The translations under genes were made by a program, and so were the position numbers. Below are positions 28,213 to 36,646 of a stretch of 64,000 nt of DNA, in pieces. A model generated the notes under the pieces. The model was not told where the DNA came from. It was given only the letters and a program-made list of their open reading frames with translations, and ran no database searches. Every line of letters starts with the position of its first letter. Position 1 is the first letter of the stretch. This DNA is from TMED78 sp036337035 (lineage in GTDB: Bacteria > Pseudomonadota > Gammaproteobacteria > Steroidobacterales > Rariloculaceae). The stretch spans positions 1 through 64,000 of the forward strand of contig JAYZFC010000002.1 of NCBI GenBank assembly GCA_036337035.1, given 5' to 3'.

Positions 28213-29823
28213 ATGATTTTAAAATTGAAGAAATTTTTTTTTGTTATTTCGCTTACATTTATAGCAATCTTATCTAGTCAGCTTTCATATCAAAAAGAAA
28301 ATTATCCTGAAAATATAATTATTGGAAAACCAACTAATAATTCAATAACGATTAGTATAATGGCTGAAGAAAACACAGCGATCTATATCGATTATGGCCT
28401 TGATAAAAGAAACTACACTAATAAAACAGAAATTATACATTCCTCAAAAGATCAAACTTCGATATTTAATATAGATAATCTTATACCTAATACTAAATAC
28501 TATTATAGTGTTAACTATAAAAACTTAGATAATGAAAAATTTTATGCTGGAGATATAAACTCTTTCTGGACTCAAAGATCTTTAGGCAGTTCATTTACTT
28601 TTGGAGTTCAAGGAGACTCCCACCCAGAAAGGCTTTGTGATGAATCTGGTTGGGGCACGAGTGTATCTGAGAGTCAAAGAATCTCAGGGGAAAGAAGAGG
28701 ATGTATGTATGATCCAGAATTATATAGAAAAACCTTAGAAATGGTTGATGAAGACCGTCCAGATCTTTACTTTATGCTTGGCGATGATTTTAGCATTTCT
28801 GGATTATTACCAAATTATTTTCAAGGTGATGATAGTGGGTTCAGTCAAAGTATCGTTGATGATATTTATATTAATCAAAGAAATTTTCTTGGATTAATGG
28901 CAAATTCAACGGCACTCTTTCCTATAAATGGAAACCATGAAGAGGCTAGGCTATCATTATTAAATACACCACTTCATAATTCTTCAATTTTTGCTGGTAA
29001 TGCTAGAAAACGATATTTTCCTGTACCAATTCCAAATACATTTTATTCTGGCAATGAAAAACCTATTGAAGGAATCGGCCTACTAGGTGATTATTTTTCA
29101 TTTACCTGGGGAGATGCATTATTTATATCAATTGACCCCTACTGGCATTCTCCTAGGATTGCTAAATCAATCGGAAGAATGGGTTCTGGTACTAATCCAG
29201 GATCTAGCACTGGTGGTATGAATGCTGGTACAGCAAAGGAGGATTATAAAATAAAATCATGGAATGAGGTAGAACAGGACTGGATAAGACTAACTCAATC
29301 CAGTGGAAATTTCTGGGAGGCAACGATAGGAGATGCTCAGTATCAATTTTTAAAAAAAACCCTAGAAGAAAGTGATGCAAAATATAAATTTATCTTTACA
29401 CATCATATTTTTGGGACTGGCCGTGGAGGCATAGAATTAGCAACTAAATACGAGTGGGGGGGATATAATAATCAAGGTAAATGGGAGTTTGACCAAAAAC
29501 GCCCTTCATGGGAGCTTCCAATTCATCAATTACTGGTAAAACATGATGTTTCAATTGTCTTTCAAGGGCATGATCATTTATTTGCTAAACAAGAACTTGA
29601 TGGAATTATATATCAATCAGTTCCAAACCCCGCTGACCCCGCATATCAAGAAATCAACTTCCAAGCTTATAAAACAGGAGATCTTTTACCAGGTTCAGGA
29701 TATCTAAATGTAGAAGTTTCTCCTGAAAATGTTAAAGTAACTTATAAAAGATCATATTTAGATAAAGATGAAACAGACAGTGCAATGCATGGTCAAATCG
29801 ATTATCAATATACAATAAACTAA
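28213..29823 (+). CDS. Exported metallophosphoesterase with purple-acid-phosphatase-like N-terminal domain
   Basis: A 536-residue calcineurin-fold phosphoesterase. After an N-terminal signal or anchor (residues ~5-25), a fibronectin-like domain (~30-125) resembles that of purple acid phosphatases. Metal-site motifs run in order: GDSH (134-137), GDD (190-192), GNHE (240-243), THH (396-398) and GHDH (452-455). It probably hydrolyses phosphate esters outside the cytoplasm. The esterase gene starts 20 bp downstream, so the two are likely co-transcribed. Confidence 0.87.
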   Translation: MILKLKKFFFVISLTFIAILSSQLSYQKENYPENIIIGKPTNNSITISIMAEENTAIYIDYGLDKRNYTNKTEIIHSSKDQTSIFNIDNLIPNTKYYYSVNYKNLDNEKFYAGDINSFWTQRSLGSSFTFGVQGDSHPERLCDESGWGTSVSESQRISGERRGCMYDPELYRKTLEMVDEDRPDLYFMLGDDFSISGLLPNYFQGDDSGFSQSIVDDIYINQRNFLGLMANSTALFPINGNHEEARLSLLNTPLHNSSIFAGNARKRYFPVPIPNTFYSGNEKPIEGIGLLGDYFSFTWGDALFISIDPYWHSPRIAKSIGRMGSGTNPGSSTGGMNAGTAKEDYKIKSWNEVEQDWIRLTQSSGNFWEATIGDAQYQFLKKTLEESDAKYKFIFTHHIFGTGRGGIELATKYEWGGYNNQGKWEFDQKRPSWELPIHQLLVKHDVSIVFQGHDHLFAKQELDGIIYQSVPNPADPAYQEINFQAYKTGDLLPGSGYLNVEVSPENVKVTYKRSYLDKDETDSAMHGQIDYQYTIN

Positions 29824-29843
29824 TTAATAAGGATTAAAACATT

Positions 29844-31268
29844 ATGAAAAGTTATAAAAATATTTTATCAATTATTTTGTCAGCTCTATTTTTAATTCCC
29901 CTGCTTGCTAAAAGCGGTCCTCAAGATGGAGCATTCCTTAGAACTGCTCAAATACTTGATGAGCCGAGAGGCTATTGTCTAGATATAGCTGGGTATGGTG
30001 AAACCATTCGAACTGAAGCAGCTTTAAGGTTTCATACATGTAAATATAAAGAACTAAATACAGATCAATATTTTGGACTTGGTTCATCAGATCAACAAAT
30101 CTACGTACCTGCATATGACATCTGCCTTCATGCAACTAGTATCTCAGAAGGCTCTGAGTTATTTACTCAACCTTGTTCATCGATAGATAATCAAATATGG
30201 GATATATTTCCAAATGGTTTTATTAGTCCTGCATCTAATCATAATTTATGCATAACAGCAGGAGCTGAATCTCGTAATGTTGGAACTTCTGGTGGTGACT
30301 GGTTAATTGATAATTATAGAGCTCGATCTGCTACTCTTGAGATCTGTGAGAATAACTCTGATTTCCAAGAGCTGCGTTGGGGGTATGATGCTGAACAGGA
30401 AAGAAGTTTTACAAACACAATTAGGTTAGGGGTGCCTGATGATATACAAGATTTAATTAATGAAGGGCCGCCCATGAATCGACCATTAAATGATGTGCTC
30501 CAAGGCCTTGAAAGAACCTATACTCCAGACGAATTAGAGATTACAGAAAATATTGCTTATGGGCCTAAAGAAAGAAATTTACTCAATGTTTATAGAGATT
30601 TATATCGAACAAATCGAGAGCCAGTTCCAGTCGTTATCTATTTTCATGGTGGTGGCTTTGCAAGAGGTGGATTTGAAACTGCTCCAAATGTTCCTGCATA
30701 TTTTGCAAGCCTAGGTATGGTCGGAGTCAATGCTACCTATAGTCTTATACCTGAAGCTAGATGGCCTGATGGGGCTGTTGATGTTGGAGCAGCAGTAAGT
30801 TGGGTTAGAGAAAATATTTCTGAATATGGTGGGGATCCAGAGCAAATTTATGTTATAGGATCATCTGCTGGAGCTCATAATGTCGCAACATATGTGTTTA
30901 GACCAGACGTGCTTCCAATAGGTACTCCTGAAGTAGCTGGTGCAATCCTAATATCTGGAATTTATTCATCTCCCCCGGGAGATGAATTACTATATTTTAG
31001 TGATACTATTGGTGATGAAGCTGCTATTATAAATAATATCAAAAGAACTAGCATTCCAACACTCATTGCTATAGCTGATAATGATATCCCTAGGGCAACG
31101 AATGACTTCACAAGCATAATTCACGATCTTAATATTAATCACGGACATCTGCCTTCATTAATTCTAGTACAAGGACATAATCATACATCCTATACAAGAA
31201 CGATAGGAACCGCTGATAAATACATGAGTGCTGAAATACTTGATTTTATTCTTAATAATAAAAATTAA
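29844..31268 (+). CDS. Exported ricin-B-like lectin / alpha/beta-hydrolase fusion
   Basis: A 474-residue two-domain protein. A signal peptide precedes a beta-trefoil with repeated Q/W-type units (GYCLDIAGYG; DICLHATS; DNQIWDI; HNLCITAG) over residues ~40-180, typical of ricin-type carbohydrate binding. The C-terminal carboxylesterase domain has the oxyanion motif HGGG (268-271), nucleophile S341 in GSSAG, likely D413, and H446 in GHNH. An AAGGATT ribosome site precedes the ATG. A carbohydrate-targeted deacetylase or esterase is a reasonable inference. The gene ends with a 4-bp overlap with a convergent membrane-protein gene. Confidence 0.85.
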   Translation: MKSYKNILSIILSALFLIPLLAKSGPQDGAFLRTAQILDEPRGYCLDIAGYGETIRTEAALRFHTCKYKELNTDQYFGLGSSDQQIYVPAYDICLHATSISEGSELFTQPCSSIDNQIWDIFPNGFISPASNHNLCITAGAESRNVGTSGGDWLIDNYRARSATLEICENNSDFQELRWGYDAEQERSFTNTIRLGVPDDIQDLINEGPPMNRPLNDVLQGLERTYTPDELEITENIAYGPKERNLLNVYRDLYRTNREPVPVVIYFHGGGFARGGFETAPNVPAYFASLGMVGVNATYSLIPEARWPDGAVDVGAAVSWVRENISEYGGDPEQIYVIGSSAGAHNVATYVFRPDVLPIGTPEVAGAILISGIYSSPPGDELLYFSDTIGDEAAIINNIKRTSIPTLIAIADNDIPRATNDFTSIIHDLNINHGHLPSLILVQGHNHTSYTRTIGTADKYMSAEILDFILNNKN

Positions 31269-31648
31269 GTTAGTAGACTTCTAGTCTTTCTATAGCGCCA
31301 TAGTGCTATTAGAAAGACTAGAAGCTCAGCTAAAATAACAATCCATAAAGTGTTACTTGGAGCACCATCCGCAATAATGCTAATAACTCTTCCGAAAAGA
31401 TAACTACCACACATAAAAATATAAATTAAATAAGTTAATGGAATTAAATTTCTTTTAAATAGTGATACAAAAGAAAGCAGTCCAATAAAACAAAAAAAGC
31501 TATAGTTTGCTCTGATTTCGCTAAGAGATATTAATTCATTTAGGCTAAATCCAACTAAAGAAGCTGCAGATAATGGGTCAATTAAACCTAATAATCCAAA
31601 ACCTAGATATTCTATCCCAAAAATTATTAATATAAACTTATCTATCAT
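31265..31648 (-). CDS. DUF4345-like membrane protein
   Basis: A 127-residue protein with four hydrophobic helices. SEIRANY in the middle and GRVISIIADGAPSN near the third helix resemble DUF4345 proteins. The function is unknown. It lies downstream of the phosphatase-like gene on the same strand (gap 27 bp). Confidence 0.65.
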   Translation of the reverse strand: MIDKFILIIFGIEYLGFGLLGLIDPLSAASLVGFSLNELISLSEIRANYSFFCFIGLLSFVSLFKRNLIPLTYLIYIFMCGSYLFGRVISIIADGAPSNTLWIVILAELLVFLIALWRYRKTRSLLT

Positions 31649-31675
31649 TCCAGCTTAAAACCTCATAGGAGTTGA

Positions 31676-32269
31676 TTATATTTGGGGAATAAGTAAGCCA
31701 TAATGAAGCCTTAGAGTCTTAACCTTACCAAACCATGGAATAGTAACAATATAAATATTATCAAACTCATCTCTCTCAATTATTGGGATATTTTTACTGC
31801 CATGTAATTCAACTATTAAATCCGAAATAATATCGCTATGAGTTACTACTAGAATTATTTTTCCTTTATGCTGGCTTAATATTTCTCTCATGAAATCATC
31901 TACTTCGTATGGATTTCTGCTAATTGGAGAAATATCTAATCTAGAAGCTAAAGGTTCAGCTGTCTGAATTGTTCTTGCAGTTTCATCGACATAAATTTCA
32001 TCAACACTCGCTATAACATCGATATCTTGAAGGACATTAGCTAGCAAGATAGATCTTTCTATTCCCAATATACTGAGCGATGGATCAGAATTTTCCTCTA
32101 GACTTATCTGTGTATCAGCATGTTTAACAAAAATAATAGTTGTTGTAGCTTGGGACTCGAGAAACCATGCTAGCGAAACACTCAATACAACAAAGAAAAG
32201 TATTGGCAGCAAGCGGAATCTTAATCTTCTTTTATTCTTGTTAGGTTTAATATTTTTTAAATCAGGCAA
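31676..32269 (-). CDS. Membrane-anchored histidine-phosphatase-like protein with KH motif
   Basis: A 197-residue protein with one N-terminal transmembrane helix (residues ~19-38) and a phosphoglycerate-mutase-like domain. The signature strand reads IIFVKHAD (K49-H50), where active members have RH(G/A). ETARTIQTAEPLA and VVTHSDII match the second Arg and second His regions. The Arg-to-Lys change may weaken or alter catalysis. It lies between two small membrane-protein genes on the same strand (gaps 27 and 24 bp). Confidence 0.7.
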   Translation of the reverse strand: MPDLKNIKPNKNKRRLRFRLLPILFFVVLSVSLAWFLESQATTTIIFVKHADTQISLEENSDPSLSILGIERSILLANVLQDIDVIASVDEIYVDETARTIQTAEPLASRLDISPISRNPYEVDDFMREILSQHKGKIILVVTHSDIISDLIVELHGSKNIPIIERDEFDNIYIVTIPWFGKVKTLRLHYGLLIPQI

Positions 32270-32293
32270 CTCTAGTTTTATCCATTATATAAA

Positions 32294-32581
32294 TTAATCT
32301 TCAGAATTTTCATCTACTATACTATATTCACCATCTATTATCCTATCTGAAGAATTTTTATCTTTATTATGATGTTTATTTTTAGAATTTCTTATGCTTC
32401 GATTTCTAAAAAAGAAGAATAAAGATAGAAAACTAGCCAGTACTATAAATAACAGAAAAATGATAGCGCCCAGAAAAAATGTTGCAATAAAAGATACGAT
32501 AACTAATAGAAAAAAAAACAATCTAATTAATGGATTGTTAGATGATCGTAATTTAAAATAATGCCTATTATTAAAAAACAT
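32294..32581 (-). CDS. Small membrane protein with acidic tail
   Basis: A 95-residue protein with two closely spaced hydrophobic segments (residues ~18-58), a basic loop rich in Arg, Lys and Asn, and an acidic end RIIDGEYSIVDENSED. Short proteins with this layout and an I-x-G-E-Y ending occur near envelope genes of gammaproteobacteria; I cannot name a function. First gene of a three-gene minus-strand set with 31676 and 31265. Confidence 0.6.
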   Translation of the reverse strand: MFFNNRHYFKLRSSNNPLIRLFFFLLVIVSFIATFFLGAIIFLLFIVLASFLSLFFFFRNRSIRNSKNKHHNKDKNSSDRIIDGEYSIVDENSED

Positions 32582-32659
32582 ATTTTTCCTAATATTTTAA
32601 TGTTAATCTTAATACTAACGAATAAGTTTGCCTAGCAATGTCTTTAAATAATTTTTCTA

Positions 32660-32749
32660 GGAGAGGTGGCAGAGCGGTCGAATGCGGCGGTCTTGAAAAC
32701 CGTTGTCCGTTTGCGCGGACCGGGGGTTCGAATCCCTCCCTCTCCGCCA
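32660..32749 (+). tRNA. tRNA-Ser (anticodon UGA)
   Basis: A 90-nt class II tRNA. The 7-bp acceptor stem GGAGAGG pairs with CCTCTCC, then discriminator G and an encoded CCA (32747-32749). The anticodon loop CTTGAAA gives anticodon TGA at 32694-32696. A long variable arm (near 32700-32721) and the GGTTCGAATCC T-arm are present. The DUF4174 gene starts 16 bp later, so both may come from one transcript. Confidence 0.97.
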
Positions 32750-32765
32750 GTTTTATAATAACTCT

Positions 32766-33209
32766 ATGAAATTAATTTTTTTAATACCCATATTTTTCTT
32801 TCTAATTAATACAAGTAAATCTGATGATAGCTTAAGTAGTTTTTTATGGAAAAATAGGCTTCTTCTTATTTTTTTAGATAATGAAGATACAGAAACTGTA
32901 GAATCTATATCTAGTAGTTTAAATAAATTAAGTTGTGATTTGAACGATAGAGATATGTTAATTGGATGGTTTACTAATGAAAAACAGGAAATTAACAATA
33001 TCCAAATAAATGATAATGAAATAAAAAATATCAAAACACGAGCAAAAATAAACAGCAATACTACAACTGTATTACTTATTGGTAAGGATGGAGGAATTAA
33101 GGCTAGGTACAATAATATGCCTGATCTAAAAGAGATATTTTCATTAATTGATAGAATGCCTATGAGAAGATCTGAAATGAAAAAAAATAAGACTTTTTGT
33201 TCCTCTTAA
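32766..33209 (+). CDS. DUF4174 exported protein
   Basis: Start chosen at 32766: an upstream in-frame start at 32703 would lie within the tRNA, whereas this ATG opens a signal peptide (MKLIFLIPIFFFLINTSKS). The 147-residue protein shows DUF4174 blocks: LSSFLWKNRLLLIF, NDRDMLIGWF, VLLIGKDGGIKARY and IDRMPMRRSEMK. The fold is thioredoxin-like in this family but without a CxxC pair. The role is unknown. Confidence 0.85.
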   Translation: MKLIFLIPIFFFLINTSKSDDSLSSFLWKNRLLLIFLDNEDTETVESISSSLNKLSCDLNDRDMLIGWFTNEKQEINNIQINDNEIKNIKTRAKINSNTTTVLLIGKDGGIKARYNNMPDLKEIFSLIDRMPMRRSEMKKNKTFCSS

Positions 33210-33224
33210 AAAATAAAATAACTT

Positions 33225-35201
33225 TTATCTCCAATATTTTTCAGCAGAAATCATCAAATAATCTAAATCTTCTTCAAGAATAAACCTTTTATCAATTAAC
33301 TGTTCGCTATAATCTTTAAAAAGTCTCAAGTAGTGATCCAAGTTATCGTACCTTTCTTCCAATGATAGTCTGGCATCTCCATTGTCTAAACGCTCAACTC
33401 TAGTTCTACTAAACGGAAGAACAAAACCTAAGCCTCCTTTTGGGCTATTTGGATACCATCCAGTGAAAGTTCCTATAGGTACAGAGATAAAGGGTGATTT
33501 TAAACCTCCTAATTCATTACCATCTATATCTACCTGAGGAATAAGAAAAGGCAAGGTTGATAATATTTGTGGCGGCTCAATTGTAATTACACCATTATGA
33601 TTAAATGAAGTGCCATAATTAAGCTGATATCCTCTACTAATATCTACTGGAACACTTAAATTTTTTAAAATTGGAAAATCTAATTCTTCTAATCTTACTA
33701 AGGTATTATCTAGTAACTTAGGATAGACAGAGCTAGGAGGCGAAGTATCTTTCTGAACCCAATCTGTCATAGCTATTAGCAAGCCTCTAAGAAACCATCG
33801 ATAATTATTTGGATTACCTCGATTTATAGCGTGATAATTTATAGAATCAAAACTTGATGGTACATGCTGCGTACCAGAAAAATGATATATCCTTGAATTT
33901 TTTAGATGATTAATATCTTTATCGCCATTAACGTTAGTATGTATTAAAGCAGCAGGACGCCTCCAATACTCAGTAGATGAATTAGTAAAAAATATTTTAG
34001 GGGAACCAGACTTACTATCATCGATAAGAGAGTCCTCCTTACCATCTAATGGATTAATCTGCTTAATATCAGAAAATGGAAAATGCGTACCTGGATAAAG
34101 ATAACTTACATCTGTTGCTCTTGATGGCTGAGCGAATCTGTGATTAAAGCTACCTCTAGAGCTCGCTCCTAAGTGAACCATCAAACCATCAAAAACTAAT
34201 CTCCCTTTAATATCTAAATTAAAACCATCGTAAAGAAAAGTTCTTAATAACCTTCCACTTTGAGAAGAGCCAAAAGATATAGCCTGACTTACAGATGCTG
34301 GAAATATTTCATCAGTTTTATTATCATACTTTATGAAAGAAACTAGATCCCTAATTGAGGCTAAACCTAATCCTGCTACTGATGAATTTCCAGAATAATA
34401 AACTACCTCATAAACTCTATTAGGAGAAAATCCATCTTCTTTATAAATGTAATTTGGGTCACTAATAAAAATATTATCTTCAAGGTATCCAAATTTCCAA
34501 AGAGATTTATCGATAGCTACTCTTTCTCCATCTACAGGTTCTCTCTCTGTAAGAATATTTCTTTCATCATTAATATCTAAAACTGAATAAGGTATATGGC
34601 CCCTATCCCCCAATGAGTGAGAATAGCTCAATTCTTGAACCTGAAAGTCACTCCTAACTATTCCTTCAACAATGCCATTATCACTAGAAAGATTAGGTAC
34701 ATATGCCTTCAATAATATGTCTGACTTAGGTACATCAAATTGCCATCCCAAGAATAGAAGCGTATATCCACGATTTATAAGAAAATCTATACCAGTAGAA
34801 TTATCATTCGGAACATCAAAATATGCTGATAAAGTTTTTTTTCCACGGTTTAAAATATCTACTAATAAAATACCATTTGATTTAGAGCTATCTTTTGGCC
34901 TCAATAAATGAAAATCTGATGAAAAAGTAACCGTATTTTTCTCTATTAAATTTATAGAAGCACGATCAATATCAACAATTAAGCTATTTTCTGATAGAGT
35001 AGGATCTAACTCAAAAAAAACCTTTCCTTCTATTAGCTCATAATTTATTTTTGATATGCCTTCATCCAAAACAGTATCAGTATAATCATATCTTTTATCT
35101 ATACTAAAGCTAGCAACTTCGGCAAATATTTGTAATGAGAAAAATAGAGTAATAAAAAATAGACATACCAGTTTAAAAAAAATCATATTTTTATAATTCA
35201 C
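33225..35201 (-). CDS. Exported alpha/beta hydrolase, paralogue of the one at 18769
   Basis: A 658-residue relative of the 18769 product with the same blocks: FLGWQFDVPKS, RGHIPYSVLD, SRGSFNHRFAQPSR and RLSLEERYDNLDHYLRL. The nucleophile is likely S313 in FGSSQSGR. A signal peptide ends near IFAE. Its start overlaps the stop of the last tandem sulfatase by 4 bp (ATGA), so it is translationally coupled to the sulfatase array. This suggests it acts on the same extracytoplasmic substrate, for example removing an ester group alongside sulfate. Confidence 0.8.
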   Translation of the reverse strand: MNYKNMIFFKLVCLFFITLFFSLQIFAEVASFSIDKRYDYTDTVLDEGISKINYELIEGKVFFELDPTLSENSLIVDIDRASINLIEKNTVTFSSDFHLLRPKDSSKSNGILLVDILNRGKKTLSAYFDVPNDNSTGIDFLINRGYTLLFLGWQFDVPKSDILLKAYVPNLSSDNGIVEGIVRSDFQVQELSYSHSLGDRGHIPYSVLDINDERNILTEREPVDGERVAIDKSLWKFGYLEDNIFISDPNYIYKEDGFSPNRVYEVVYYSGNSSVAGLGLASIRDLVSFIKYDNKTDEIFPASVSQAISFGSSQSGRLLRTFLYDGFNLDIKGRLVFDGLMVHLGASSRGSFNHRFAQPSRATDVSYLYPGTHFPFSDIKQINPLDGKEDSLIDDSKSGSPKIFFTNSSTEYWRRPAALIHTNVNGDKDINHLKNSRIYHFSGTQHVPSSFDSINYHAINRGNPNNYRWFLRGLLIAMTDWVQKDTSPPSSVYPKLLDNTLVRLEELDFPILKNLSVPVDISRGYQLNYGTSFNHNGVITIEPPQILSTLPFLIPQVDIDGNELGGLKSPFISVPIGTFTGWYPNSPKGGLGFVLPFSRTRVERLDNGDARLSLEERYDNLDHYLRLFKDYSEQLIDKRFILEEDLDYLMISAEKYWR

Positions 35202-36640
35202 TCGCTGTTTCTAAGTGTTTCGATCTGTTGTTTTAGAGCTAAATAATTTTCTGATTGCTCTTCAGTCAGATCTCCTTCCAATAAGTTGTTATATTCATAA
35301 GGATCTGCTTGTAAATCATAAAAATGTTCTTCTAAATTATTTCTTAATAATTTATAGCGGTGGTTTCGCATGGCGTAATCTGCTGTTGGTATGCCAATAA
35401 AGCCCCCTGGAAACATATCAGCATAAACCCACTCTCGTTGTGAAGGAGTATTTAAATCTTTTAAGATCGGTAAAAAACTCACAGAGTCTGTTGTCACTTC
35501 TTCAGGTACAGCTTCTTCAGGATCAATACCTGCCATTTCCATAATGGTGGCAAATAAATCAGTAGAATTAACAAGTGCGTCAGAGACACCATTTACAATC
35601 CCCGGTCCAGCAACAATCAAGGGCACATTAACACCGCCTTGATACATAGTCTGTTTAGCGTAATAAGGACGAAATGGTGATGAAACTATTCTTAAGTCTG
35701 TCCCATTATCACCCATAAAAATAACATAGGTATTGGCACGAACTTCTGCAGATAAAGAATCTAAGATTCGACCGATTTGTGTATCCATAGCTTCAAGCAT
35801 GGATTGGAAATAATCTGGGTTATCATAGCTAGGTACTGAATTTCTTCCAAGATGAGAATAATCAGACTGCCAGTGTTCTTCTGGAGAAAGATGCAAAGGG
35901 GTATGAGGTAAATTAAGTGCAAACCACAAAAACCAAGGATTGTCCTCCTGCTCGGCAATCCAATTAATAGCATCGTTTGTTTTATCCACAGGTGCATAAC
36001 CAACAGTACCAATTACCTCACCATTGACTACCTTATTCCAAGAAAAATAGTTTTCTGGCGACCCAAAAGGCAAAGTAACAGCATGATCAAAGCCAACCAG
36101 ATTGGGATGATCAATTCCTCCATTTTTATCATCTCCTAAGTGCCATTTACCAATTGCTGCAGTTTTGTAATTTAGATGATCATCAAATGCTTTAGGTAAA
36201 GTATATTCATCTAAGTCTAGACCTGCACGGGGAATGCTACTAAGGCTGTCTATTGCTTCTATACCTGAAAGACCTGGTCCTGGCTGATTACGCATACCTG
36301 GAGGAGATGGTACTGCCCATGCAGGTAAAGGAGGTGGATCATCAAGCTGGAGCCCACCACCAGGACCACCAACAGGACGCCCTATTCCTGTTCTAAAGCC
36401 ATATCTTCCAGTTAATAAAGTAGCTCTGGTTGGAGAGCAAACTGGTTGTGTCCAAAAATTATTAAAACGTATGCCTTCATTTGCTAATTGATCAAGGGTT
36501 GCTGTTGTTGCTGTGTCATCGCTCAAACCATAAGAGGCAAGAGTCTCGTTACCCATATCGTCACCGATGATCAATAAGATGTTCGGAGCTGAGTAGCAAA
36601 GGTTACTAAAAAAGAAAAGGATACAAAATTTTAATTTCAT
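35198..36640 (-). CDS. Exported sulfatase, tandem copy A
   Basis: A 480-residue S1-type sulfatase with a Sec signal peptide (cleavage near CYSA). The catalytic segment CSPTRATLLTGR starts at C68, the residue that would become formylglycine. Metal ligands include D27-D28 (IGDDMG); GKWHLGD and GDNG are also present. It is the third gene in transcription order of three near-identical copies. A Pro/Gly-rich variable stretch (residues ~82-135) and a segment before MYQGG differ between copies. It lies 6 bp after copy B. Confidence 0.92.
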   Translation of the reverse strand: MKLKFCILFFFSNLCYSAPNILLIIGDDMGNETLASYGLSDDTATTATLDQLANEGIRFNNFWTQPVCSPTRATLLTGRYGFRTGIGRPVGGPGGGLQLDDPPPLPAWAVPSPPGMRNQPGPGLSGIEAIDSLSSIPRAGLDLDEYTLPKAFDDHLNYKTAAIGKWHLGDDKNGGIDHPNLVGFDHAVTLPFGSPENYFSWNKVVNGEVIGTVGYAPVDKTNDAINWIAEQEDNPWFLWFALNLPHTPLHLSPEEHWQSDYSHLGRNSVPSYDNPDYFQSMLEAMDTQIGRILDSLSAEVRANTYVIFMGDNGTDLRIVSSPFRPYYAKQTMYQGGVNVPLIVAGPGIVNGVSDALVNSTDLFATIMEMAGIDPEEAVPEEVTTDSVSFLPILKDLNTPSQREWVYADMFPGGFIGIPTADYAMRNHRYKLLRNNLEEHFYDLQADPYEYNNLLEGDLTEEQSENYLALKQQIETLRNSE

Positions 36641-36646
36641 AATAAT

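Noticed and set aside
32703..32765. Upstream extension of the DUF4174 gene into tRNA-Ser
   Set aside because: The extension lies in the tRNA; the ATG at 32766 gives a proper signal peptide.
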